From JADJDM01 sp044352985 (lineage in GTDB: Bacteria > Bacteroidota > Bacteroidia > B-17B0 > Aurantibacillaceae), in the NCBI GenBank assembly GCA_044352985.1, contig JBILCU010000022.1, positions 1 to 23,949 of the forward strand: 23,949 nt of DNA, written 5' to 3'. Shown here one piece after another: positions 16,291 to 22,674 of the stretch. The notes under the pieces were generated by a model, which saw only the letters and a list, made by a program, of their open reading frames with translations, ran no database searches and was not told the origin of the DNA. The translations under genes were made by a program, and so were the position numbers. Within the stretch, counting starts at the first letter, position 1. Each line of letters starts with the position of its first letter.

Positions 16291-16916
16291 AATCCAATGC
16301 TAATTAAAATATAAAAAATAATGTTTAATGAGGAATGCCAAACTCCCCAAAGCACGAAGAAGGAGTAAAGTGCTTTATTCATCAAGTAATTACTAAAAAT
16401 GTTTAAAAAAATATTACCAATAAAATAAAATAGTAATGCTGAGTTATACCAAAATAAAGGGGCATCAATTATGTTTGAATAAATAGAATATTTTAATATT
16501 TGATGAAATATGATAATAGAAAAAAAAGAAAAAGATATAGATTCGACAACTAATGAAATATAGTTTAATTTACCATAATTATTTTCAATTATATGATGAA
16601 TTGAAAATACAATAAAACACAATGTAAATAAAGCGATTATTAATCTAAAGTATTTACTTTTACTAACTGAAAAGAAAAAAAGACCTATTAGAATAGTTTC
16701 AAGAATAACATAAGTATTAACTATTACTATATTCTCTTTCTTTATAAAAAGTGCAAATAAGTAATTTGCCAATTCAGTTAACCCTGATAAAATAATTAAT
16801 GATAGAATAATTTTATCATTATATTTTAAATGTTTTTTGAAATATAGACCAATAATTAATGGTACTAAAAAAAAATAAGTAGATAAATAACTTAGTATGT
16901 TACAAATTGAGTCCAA
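16263..16916 (-). CDS. Seven-helix membrane protein, probable sensor partner of the kinase
   Basis: 217 residues; I do not recognise a named family. Seven hydrophobic segments can be marked out, near residues 5-26, 37-59, 64-84, 89-110, 118-141, 152-174 and 183-211, joined by short loops with few charges. The last helix has FFVLWGVWHSSLNI. The gene's 3' end overlaps the kinase start by 28 bases, so expression is tightly coupled, and the kinase lacks its own sensory domain. The likely role is ligand or envelope-state sensing for the kinase. The distance to the upstream small-protein gene is 58 bases and contains a terminator hairpin. Confidence 0.75.
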   Translation of the reverse strand: MDSICNILSYLSTYFFLVPLIIGLYFKKHLKYNDKIILSLIILSGLTELANYLFALFIKKENIVIVNTYVILETILIGLFFFSVSKSKYFRLIIALFTLCFIVFSIHHIIENNYGKLNYISLVVESISFSFFSIIIFHQILKYSIYSNIIDAPLFWYNSALLFYFIGNIFLNIFSNYLMNKALYSFFVLWGVWHSSLNIIFYILISIGFWKTKTSQR

Positions 16917-16943
16917 TTATTTTTTACAACCTAAAAGTAACAA

Positions 16944-16968
16944 AAAAGGCATAATAAATATGCCTTTT
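16944..16968 (-). terminator. Intrinsic terminator inside the signalling operon
   Basis: AAAAGGCATA (16944-16953) and TATGCCTTTT (16959-16968) form a perfect 10-bp stem with a 5-base loop. Read on the minus strand it runs straight into TTTTTT. It comes 6 bases after the stop of the small CPPFCP gene and 28 before the start of the membrane-protein gene, so it should lower transcription of the sensor genes relative to the small protein. Confidence 0.75.
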
Positions 16969-16974
16969 AAATTG

Positions 16975-17289
16975 TTATCTTTCCATTAAAGGACTACCGG
17001 TGGGACAAAAAGGAGGGCATGGCCTTGAAATTTCGGCTATAATACCATCATAAAGATCGTTTTCATCTTTATCAGCGCCAACAATAATCATTTGCTGTAC
17101 CCCATTATCGTCTAACGCATAATAACATCTGATACCCACACAACCATCTTGCGCAAGAATTTCATTGATGATGTTCATCCCAAAGAAATGGGCTTTGATC
17201 CCATTTGGATTTTTCTTTCTGTAGTTTGCAGTCCATTCTGCTGCTGTTTCTAGCGGGAATTTTTCCGCTTCATTTCCTGTAAATGCCAT
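16975..17289 (-). CDS. Small conserved-looking protein with CPPFCP tail, first gene of signalling module
   Basis: 104 residues with no signal peptide or membrane helix. I do not know a named family. Visible blocks are LETAAEWTANYRKKNP (near 14-29), KAHFFGMNIINEILAQDGCVGIRCYYALDD (near 32-61), IIVGADKDENDLYDG, and a tail RPCPPFCP with C91 and C95, which could bind a metal or form a disulfide. The style is that of a compact cytoplasmic domain carrying a conserved loop (GCVGIRCYYALDD). A -7 element TAGATTTG (17322-17329) lies 33 bases upstream, CAAGTAG boxes lie 125-221 bases upstream, and an intrinsic terminator follows the stop. It is probably the main output or a feedback partner of the kinase system; the function is unknown. 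Confidence 0.75.
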   Translation of the reverse strand: MAFTGNEAEKFPLETAAEWTANYRKKNPNGIKAHFFGMNIINEILAQDGCVGIRCYYALDDNGVQQMIIVGADKDENDLYDGIIAEISRPCPPFCPTGSPLMER

Positions 17290-17321
17290 AATTTTAAATT
17301 TTTAATTGTTAATAATTACAA

Positions 17322-17350
17322 CAAATCTACAACAAGATGATACTTATCAT
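17322..17350 (-). promoter_or_regulatory. Core promoter of the signalling module with adjacent palindrome
   Basis: TAGATTTG (reverse complement of 17322-17329) is a perfect TANNTTTG element 33 bases before the small-protein start. No TTG lies 19-21 bases upstream of it. Instead an inverted repeat ATGATA-CT-TATCAT occupies 17337-17350, where a repressor or activator could bind. A weak -33 element fits dependence on an activator at the upstream boxes. Confidence 0.5.
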
Positions 17351-17413
17351 TGCCAGAATTGTAAAAAGGAAAGTGTTAAATAAATTTTGATAAAACGTTT
17401 TCTTTAATAAAAT

Positions 17414-17510
17414 CAAGTAGTTAATCGAGTAGTTGGAAATTAAAATCAGGTAGTTCTACTTGCATAAACCAAGTACAACTACTTGGTATAAAATCGAGTA
17501 GTAGTACTTG
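17414..17510. promoter_or_regulatory. Cluster of CAAGTAG boxes (copy D)
   Basis: Half-sites CAAGTAG (17414-17420) and CGAGTAG (17426-17432) are followed by three 16-base boxes: CAGGTAGTTCTACTTG (17447-17462), CAAGTACAACTACTTG (17470-17485) and CGAGTAGTAGTACTTG (17495-17510). Box steps are 23 and 25 bases, near two helical turns. It is the densest group in the window and lies upstream of the signalling module. Confidence 0.65.
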
Positions 17511-17645
17511 GTTTTTATGAAAAAGGAGATTTAACTTTTTTAAAAAGAGCAAGAAAATGCGCTAAAAAAATGGGAAAATTTATATTGTGGAGAATGAATT
17601 GTATACCGGACTAATCAATTAAAATGCAATGAAAGGGATTTGAGG

Positions 17646-17669
17646 GGTGCAATTAGCAAAATTGGCACC
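17646..17669 (-). terminator. Possible terminator after the ATPase gene
   Basis: GGTGCAATT (17646-17654) pairs with AATTGGCACC (17660-17669) with one bulged G, 60 bases past the ATPase stop. No U-run follows, so this is a weak candidate. I see nothing else assignable between 17520 and 17729. Confidence 0.35.
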
Positions 17670-17729
17670 ACGCATAATATATTAATCATGTATTTACAGA
17701 TGAATCAAAAATTAGGAGGAAATGAGTGA

Positions 17730-18356
17730 TTATTTTCTTTTGTCAATTGCAACTGAAGGAAATGCTATGAGGTTACAAAGTTCTCTCATACGAGAACGTA
17801 CCCGGTTACCGTACATTTTTTCGATTTCACCGGCAGCTAAATTGGTTGTGATATGTGTGATTAATTTACGTGAAATAAATAAATCGTAACGGGTTAATAA
17901 AACCTCAGCCATTACATTGCATTCGTTGCCAAAATATTTAAGATTGTTTTCGGTACCCAAATCATCGAAACAATAATGACGTGGGATTTCGGTTTGCCCA
18001 CTTTTAGCAAAGCTGTTGCGGCCATAACGGTTCATCACTTCGTAACCATCTTTAATAAACTCAAAACTTACTTCACGGCAAGGTTTTAAAATGTAAATGG
18101 CCTGTTGGTGATTGCTGAAATATTTCATGAGATGCATTAAACTTGTTTTACCACATCCTACGGGACCAGAAAGCAGAATACCTTTATGTAAAAGGATTTT
18201 TTCCTGATTGCAAGTGTAGGTATCTTTTAAAAAATAAGCTGCTAATTTTGTAATGGTGGGCTTGTCTTCTTCTAAAATTGAGAAGCTTTTACCAAAATCT
18301 TGTCTTCCTTTACTTTGTATGTAGTTAAAGACTTTATCGTAATCATAAGGGCTCAT
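17730..18356 (-). CDS. DnaC/IstB-like AAA+ ATPase, probable helicase loader of the element
   Basis: 208 residues. Walker A is GPVGCGKT (64-71), Walker B is CFDDLG (129-134, D131 and D132), and sensor 1 is in ITTN (169-172). An arginine-rich segment GNRVRSRM at 183-190 fits the sensor 2 or Arg-finger helix of DnaC-like loaders (GxRVxSRM is typical). Such proteins load the replicative helicase or assist transposition. The gene overlaps the end of the upstream gene by 14 bases, the usual order of initiator then loader, so the two probably start replication of the mobile element. There is no IstA-like transposase nearby, so an IS21 role is unlikely. Confidence 0.82.
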   Translation of the reverse strand: MSPYDYDKVFNYIQSKGRQDFGKSFSILEEDKPTITKLAAYFLKDTYTCNQEKILLHKGILLSGPVGCGKTSLMHLMKYFSNHQQAIYILKPCREVSFEFIKDGYEVMNRYGRNSFAKSGQTEIPRHYCFDDLGTENNLKYFGNECNVMAEVLLTRYDLFISRKLITHITTNLAAGEIEKMYGNRVRSRMRELCNLIAFPSVAIDKRK

Positions 18357-19212
18357 TGTAATTTTTATTAGTTTCGGTGTGAAGTTTTCCGGCCGGATGA
18401 TTGTGACCTAATGCCGGTTTTGATTTTTCTTGATTAAATTTTTCAGCGTTTAGCATCCAATTATTGGCTGCGGCTTTCCAGTTTTTCATTGGCGTTTTAC
18501 CTCCAATTAGCCAACCGTTACTTTCAAAATAATTGAAAAATTTTTGGGCCTCGGTTGAAGGTTGATCTTTTTCCTCAAAATAGGAAATGAGTTCTTGGGA
18601 AGTTGGCTTTTGAAATGATTCTTGCCGGTTGATTTTGCCGGAAGTTTTTTCTGACGAACTATTTTGGCTTTTATGCGTGATGGATTGTGTTGATTTTCCT
18701 TCATGCAATGCGGAAGAAGAATCGTCTCTTTTTGATGAATCACATTCAGCATTATTTTTATGCGCTTGCTCATTTACTTTGTTTATTTTGTTTTTTAATG
18801 TTTTATTATTGTTTGTATAAGGTCGCAACTCTTGCACGCTAGTTTTAGCATTAGTTTTATGGTTAGATATATCAGAAGCATTAGTATTTGTTTTATTAGT
18901 AGTTGACTTATTCGTTGTATTGAAGTTGAACATGTAAATTTTGCTACCCACATGGTAACTGTGCGATGGAATGTATTTGATATAGCCCCAGGCATGCAAT
19001 TCTTTCAGGCATTTGCTATAGGTGTTTGCCGAACCGATTTTGCTGAGAAACATGATTTCATCCCGGGCAACGGAAATTGGATTTTTAAATTTGTTTCCGT
19101 TCCATTTTTGAAATAACGCTAAATACAAACTGATGTGAAAAGGCGTGATTTTATTATCTTCAGCAAACTGCTTAAATGAATTGTTTAACTGAATAATGTA
19201 GTTGGTATTCAT
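18343..19212 (-). CDS. Replication-initiator-like protein of the mobile element
   Basis: 289 residues. The N-terminal part (about 1-100) is winged-helix-like (ITPFHISLYLALFQKWN, ISVARDEIMFLSKIGSANTYSKCLKELHAWGYIKYIP), as in phage replisome organisers. The middle (about 105-205) is a low-complexity Asn/Lys/Ser linker. The C-terminal part (about 210-260) has EAQKFFNYFESNGWLIGGK, PMKNWKAAANNWM, a helical block I recall from Bacteroidota mobile-element proteins and DnaD-like C-termini. It starts 1 base after the HTH gene stop and overlaps the ATPase gene by 14 bases, so all three are cotranscribed. A role in recruiting the ATPase to an origin is inferred from order and domain type; no origin repeats were identified. 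Confidence 0.65.
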   Translation of the reverse strand: MNTNYIIQLNNSFKQFAEDNKITPFHISLYLALFQKWNGNKFKNPISVARDEIMFLSKIGSANTYSKCLKELHAWGYIKYIPSHSYHVGSKIYMFNFNTTNKSTTNKTNTNASDISNHKTNAKTSVQELRPYTNNNKTLKNKINKVNEQAHKNNAECDSSKRDDSSSALHEGKSTQSITHKSQNSSSEKTSGKINRQESFQKPTSQELISYFEEKDQPSTEAQKFFNYFESNGWLIGGKTPMKNWKAAANNWMLNAEKFNQEKSKPALGHNHPAGKLHTETNKNYNEPL

Positions 19213-19213
19213 T

Positions 19214-19507
19214 TCAATGCGTATTTTTTCCTGAATAACCTGATGATAATAACTTATTGATTTCTTCTACGCTGTAGAATATGGTCCCCCCTACTCTTGT
19301 AAATTTTATTTCCTCATTATCGCGCATGTACTGCAGTTTACTTAATGAAACGCCTATCATTCGGCAAACTTCTTTTGTGCGTAGCCACTCTCGTTGTTGA
19401 CCCTGGGGTTCTTTTTTTTGTTGGCGGGCTAATAATTGCTTTAATTCCATCATCAGTTCTTCTTTGAACTTTTGTAAATCTTCTGTTGTTAAAATGTTTA
19501 CTGCCAT
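19214..19507 (-). CDS. Helix-turn-helix protein, excisionase/HTH_17 type
   Basis: 97 residues. An N-terminal coiled coil (about 8-32, LQKFKEELMMELKQLL) is followed by a MerR/excisionase-like winged HTH: WLRTKEVCRMIGVSLSKLQYMRDN, then the wing KFTRVGGTIFYSVEEINKLL. Proteins of this shape sit beside tyrosine recombinases in Bacteroidota elements and work as excisionase-like directionality or regulatory factors. It reads directly into the initiator gene with a 1-base gap. A terminator-like hairpin separates it from the RteC gene. Confidence 0.8.
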   Translation of the reverse strand: MAVNILTTEDLQKFKEELMMELKQLLARQQKKEPQGQQREWLRTKEVCRMIGVSLSKLQYMRDNEEIKFTRVGGTIFYSVEEINKLLSSGYSGKNTH

Positions 19508-19563
19508 AGCTTAACTGTTTTTGATTACCGACGCAAAATTGCCTGATTGAGTTTGAAAAAGTT

Positions 19564-19585
19564 CACCATGTTGATTTACATGGTG
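19564..19585 (-). terminator. Terminator after the RteC gene
   Basis: CACCATGT (19564-19571) and ACATGGTG (19578-19585) form a perfect 8-bp stem with a 6-base loop. On the minus strand the stem is followed by AACTTTTTC. It sits 8 bases past the RteC stop. Confidence 0.65.
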
Positions 19586-19592
19586 TAATTTT

Positions 19593-20389
19593 TCATTGAT
19601 TACTGTCGGAAATAAACTGAAACAAGGTGTTTGTCATTTCAGTTAAAAACAATCCGTCGCGTTTTCTTTTTTTAATGAATTTCATGGATTGGGCATAATC
19701 GCTTAAATCAATATTTAAGGCATTACCAAAGGTTTCTGTTATTTGCTTTAAAGTGGCTGAACCATTGTTGATGGTTTTTAAAAGGTAGAGGGCGTAACAA
19801 ATTTCTACACATTTAGAAATGGCTGATGTCCAGGTTAAGCGAGTTGCTGATTGCATCTCTATTACTGTTTTATCCTGCGTTTCAACAGATGGAAATTTAA
19901 GGGCATTGATTTTACGGTTTAACTCTTTAGTTATTAGAACAAAGGCCTGAAATTCAGCAGCAATGGTGTTATCTAAATTCTCCTCACAAAAAATGTACTC
20001 GTCCTGCGAGCTATCGTTTTTTAATAGATGAGAAAATAATTTTTCTTTTTTTTAAAATCCTGATTCAACTTCATGATGCAATTTTTATAGGTCTTGATTT
20101 TAAAATCATCATGGGAAATAAAGAGCGACAGCTCTAGTTGTAACAAGTAGTTAAAATACAACTGCCACCTGGCAATTAACGGGTAACATTCTTTGAAATA
20201 AATAACTTCCTCCTTTTTTGTAAATGTTCTCCTGAATCGATCGTACTCTTTTTTTAATTCCTGAATGGCAATGTTACATACTTCTACATTTAGATTGAAA
20301 ACCTGAACCGAATTATGGACAAATAATTTCTGATGTTCATCAAATGTTTTCAGCATTCTTTTTTCCAAATTTTGAGCGTAGTTTTTCAT
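19593..20389 (-). CDS. rteC: RteC-domain regulator, split by a -1 frame change
   Basis: Two reading frames together encode one RteC-like protein. The first frame runs from 20389 to a stop at 20021 (122 residues) and has the RteC segment EEVIYFKECYPLIARWQLYFNYLL. The other frame continues to 19593 and has the RteC C-terminal block LTWTSAISKCVEICYALYLL, KTINNGSATLKQITETFGNALNIDLSDYA. The frames meet at A AAA AAG (20045-20051 on the minus strand), the best-known bacterial -1 slippery heptamer, in the correct phase. A -1 slip gives a joined protein of about 265 residues, near the usual RteC length. It is either programmed frameshifting or loss of one A in an A8 run. RteC controls excision and transfer of CTnDOT-like elements. 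It lies 26 bases after the recombinase gene. Confidence 0.75.
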
Positions 20390-20415
20390 AAGCGTTACAA
20401 ATTTTTACGCTTAAT

Positions 20416-21675
20416 TTAAATTCCGGCATTTCTGAGATGTTCAGAATTTGAGCTCATTTTAGTTTTTAAGGCCTTCATTTCAACGCTTAATTTGCTTTGA
20501 ACCACTTTTGCATAAATCTGAGTGGTTTTAATGCTTTTGTGACCCAGCATGGCGCTTACGCTTTCCAAAGAAATACCGTTTGCCAATGTAACTGTTGTGG
20601 CGAATGTATGCCGGGCAATGTGCGAGGTTAATAGCTTATTGATGTTACAGATCACTGCAATTTCTTTGAGGTATGAATTGTAGTGTTGATTGCTGATAAC
20701 CGGAAGTATACAACCCTTGGCTATGCAAACAGGATTTGTTTCATACTTTTTGATGATAGCCAAAGGTATATCTAAAAGCATAACATTTTCTTTTACGTTG
20801 GTTTTTACACGGTTTGTATGTATCCATGTTTCACCATCGATGCCACGAACTATTGAGTTTGGAGATAATGAAGCAACATCGCTAAATGCATAGCCTGTAT
20901 AGCATGAGAATATAAACATGTCTCTGACCTGTTCCAATCTTGTATTCGGCATTTCCTTATAATAAATGGCATCGATTTCTTCCTGAGTTAGAACAACTCT
21001 ATCCGGGTTTGTATAGGAACATTTAAATGAATTTAAGGGATTGGACTTTATCCATTCCAGAGTTACTGCGTAGTTGAGGATTTGTTTAAGGATTTTGATG
21101 TACTTCATGGTGGTATTGCTCCGGAGTTTATGTTTCACACTTAAAAAGTGTTCGAAATCGGAAGCAAAGGACAATTTTATTTCCGACAGTAAAATATCGT
21201 TACACTTCTTTTCATGCGACAAAAAATCCAGAACTTTCTTTTTTCCAATATCCAGGCGTCGCCAAGTTTTCATTGACATTTTACCAATGATTGCTTTTTC
21301 TTTTATTTTGGCATTGTGAAAATCAAATGCTTCTAATAAACAATGTTCTTCTACTTTTTGGGTTTGGATACCTAAATAGGCATTGCGAACCATTTCAGGG
21401 GTAACTTTTTCGACTTGCGAAACCAGAATATTAAAATGTGATTGAATGTCGCCACGAATTTGATTCAGATAAGGATTAACAATTTTACTTTCCTTGGCCG
21501 ATGGCTTTAATGTGCCTGAGCCTGAAATCCAATGTTCGGGATTGACCTGCTTTCCTAAGCTCCATTCGGCGCGTTTGCCTTGTATGGTTATCCTAACCAT
21601 AACAGTGGCTAAATTTTGCTTGTTTTTTGTTTCGCGAAGCCAAAATAAAATGGCCATGTTAGATGCAACCTTCAT
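20416..21675 (-). CDS. Tyrosine recombinase of a Bacteroidota integrative element
   Basis: 419 residues. An arm-binding N-terminal domain (about 8-90, ILFWLRETKNKQNLATVMVRITIQGKR) is followed by a SAM-like core-binding domain (about 110-215) and the catalytic domain (about 225-395). Visible active-site residues are H352-x-x-R355 (SHIARHTFAT), H379 (MLGHKS) and the nucleophile Y388 (TTQIYAKV). The first catalytic Arg is absent from its usual place: the motif reads TGYAFSDV (260-267) instead of TGLRxSD. IntDOT-type enzymes also lack it; R251 in VRDMFIFSCYTG may serve instead. It integrates or excises the element at a short shared core. Inverted TGCCACC sites, possible arm-type sites, lie 75-125 bases upstream of the start. 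Confidence 0.92.
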   Translation of the reverse strand: MKVASNMAILFWLRETKNKQNLATVMVRITIQGKRAEWSLGKQVNPEHWISGSGTLKPSAKESKIVNPYLNQIRGDIQSHFNILVSQVEKVTPEMVRNAYLGIQTQKVEEHCLLEAFDFHNAKIKEKAIIGKMSMKTWRRLDIGKKKVLDFLSHEKKCNDILLSEIKLSFASDFEHFLSVKHKLRSNTTMKYIKILKQILNYAVTLEWIKSNPLNSFKCSYTNPDRVVLTQEEIDAIYYKEMPNTRLEQVRDMFIFSCYTGYAFSDVASLSPNSIVRGIDGETWIHTNRVKTNVKENVMLLDIPLAIIKKYETNPVCIAKGCILPVISNQHYNSYLKEIAVICNINKLLTSHIARHTFATTVTLANGISLESVSAMLGHKSIKTTQIYAKVVQSKLSVEMKALKTKMSSNSEHLRNAGI

Positions 21676-21751
21676 AATGCTTGTTTTTAATTGTTTTTAG
21701 TTTGGTAATCAAAAACATTAAAAAGCTGTATGTCAGTGTTTTATCACATGA

Positions 21752-21799
21752 TTCGGTGGCACTAAATTACAAAATGTAAATGCCACCGAAAATGCCACC
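21752..21799. promoter_or_regulatory. Inverted TGCCACC sites upstream of the recombinase
   Basis: TTCGGTGGCA (21752-21761) and TGCCACCGAA (21781-21790) are perfect complements, and a third TGCCACC lies at 21793-21799. The site sits between the recombinase start and the putative attachment core, where arm-type sites for recombinase or excisionase are expected. It may also be the operator of the recombinase gene. Confidence 0.5.
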
Positions 21800-21844
21800 T
21801 ATCAATTCAATTTATTTCAGTTTATTTGCTATTAAATAAAAACA

Positions 21845-21879
21845 AAAAAGCCCTGAAACTATTAATTTCAGGGCTTTTT
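21845..21879 (-). terminator. Strong intrinsic terminator, tRNA-gene style
   Basis: AAAAAGCCCTGAAA (21845-21858) pairs perfectly with TTTCAGGGCTTTTT (21866-21879) around a 7-base loop. T-runs flank both sides, so it can work in either direction. Read leftward it follows the tRNA-like 3' fragment at 21902-21915, as expected for a terminator after a tRNA gene. Confidence 0.85.
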
Positions 21880-21901
21880 ACATTTTTTTGGTTTTGTAAA
21901 C

Positions 21902-21915
21902 GTTGTCCGACTAGG
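21902..21915 (-). other. tRNA 3'-end fragment, putative attachment (att) core
   Basis: The minus strand reads CCTAGTCGGACAAC, which fits the end of a T-arm (CCTAG), a 3' acceptor strand (TCGGACA), discriminator A and C. I recall this ending from Bacteroidota tRNA-Gln genes. No T-loop, anticodon or 5' part lies upstream, so it is a fragment only. Recombinases of this kind often integrate at tRNA 3' ends and leave such a short copy at one boundary. Confidence 0.45.
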
Positions 21916-22539
21916 AACATACAATTTTTTAAGAATCTATCGAGTTTACCAATTGTTAGAGAATCATTTTTCGAATTATTGGCAGATCCTGCATTTACTA
22001 TTAAAGATTATGAGGCAGGCATTAAATATTATTTATTAGGCATAAAACCCGAACACTCAACACGCGCATTGCAGGATTTTATTTTTGGCAATACTTTGTT
22101 ATTCCGATATTATTACCTTAATAATAAATCTACTGATTGTAAAAAATTAAGCAAAAAATTATATGAAGAATATAATTTTTCAATGCGTGAATTAAATAAA
22201 ATAAATATCTTTCCCAGAACCCTTTATCTAGCATATAAGTTGTTTTACCTCAGTTCTGCAAATGAACCCACAAACTCAGAAAAACACGAAGAGTGGCTAA
22301 TTGATTATGCAGAAAAATCAATAAAAAATTTATCAATACCTGAACAACGCATATTGTTTTATGTAATTGCAGATGCCTTTTGTAATTATCAATTTTCTAT
22401 CAAAGAAAAACAAGAGCAATTAAAGCAGGTGTTTAAAGAGGTGTATAATTATTTGCCTACAAATATTGTATCCTTGCCTTTAAAAGATCAACTACCTTAT
22501 CTGGATCAAAACGCAACAAATATCTGGAAGATATTTTAA
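21916..22539 (+). pseudogene. 5'-truncated gene of unknown function next to the putative att core
   Basis: The plus-strand frame is open from well before the fragment, but its formal ATG at 21835 or earlier lies in the terminator, so it is not a natural start. Beyond 21916 the protein looks real: about 205 residues, mainly helical and rich in Tyr, Phe and Lys (ESFFELLADPAFTIKDYEAGIKYYLLGI, HEEWLIDYAEKSIKNL, EQRILFYVIADAFCNYQF), with no Met until FSMRELN. It reads as the C-terminal part of a longer helical-repeat protein that lost its start. The join lies at the tRNA-like fragment, so the loss probably came from integration, excision or rearrangement there. I do not recognise the family. Confidence 0.55.
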
Positions 22540-22674
22540 GAAAATTTACTTCTTACAGCTTTTAAATTAAAGAGATTTTTTTCTTTTTTAAATAATACTT
22601 GAACTAACATAAACCTTAACTTTTTTTTTATTATTAGTTAATTTGTTAGTGGAATAATCGCAAACACAATTACT

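Noticed and set aside
17414..17510. CRISPR array or plasmid iterons
   Set aside because: Repeats are short, variable and partly palindromic, spacers are 7-17 bases, and no cas gene is near; placement upstream of a promoter fits operator sites better.
17730..18356. IstB of an IS21-family insertion sequence
   Set aside because: No IstA transposase or terminal repeats are nearby, and the gene overlaps an initiator-like gene, so a helicase-loader role is more likely.
21826..21915. Start of the plus-strand frame that continues into the truncated gene
   Set aside because: This part runs through the terminator hairpin and the tRNA-like fragment; the natural gene start is missing, so only the sequence from 21916 is kept.
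21902..21915. Complete tRNA gene
   Set aside because: Only the 3' end pattern is present; no T-loop, anticodon arm or 5' acceptor strand can be found on either side.
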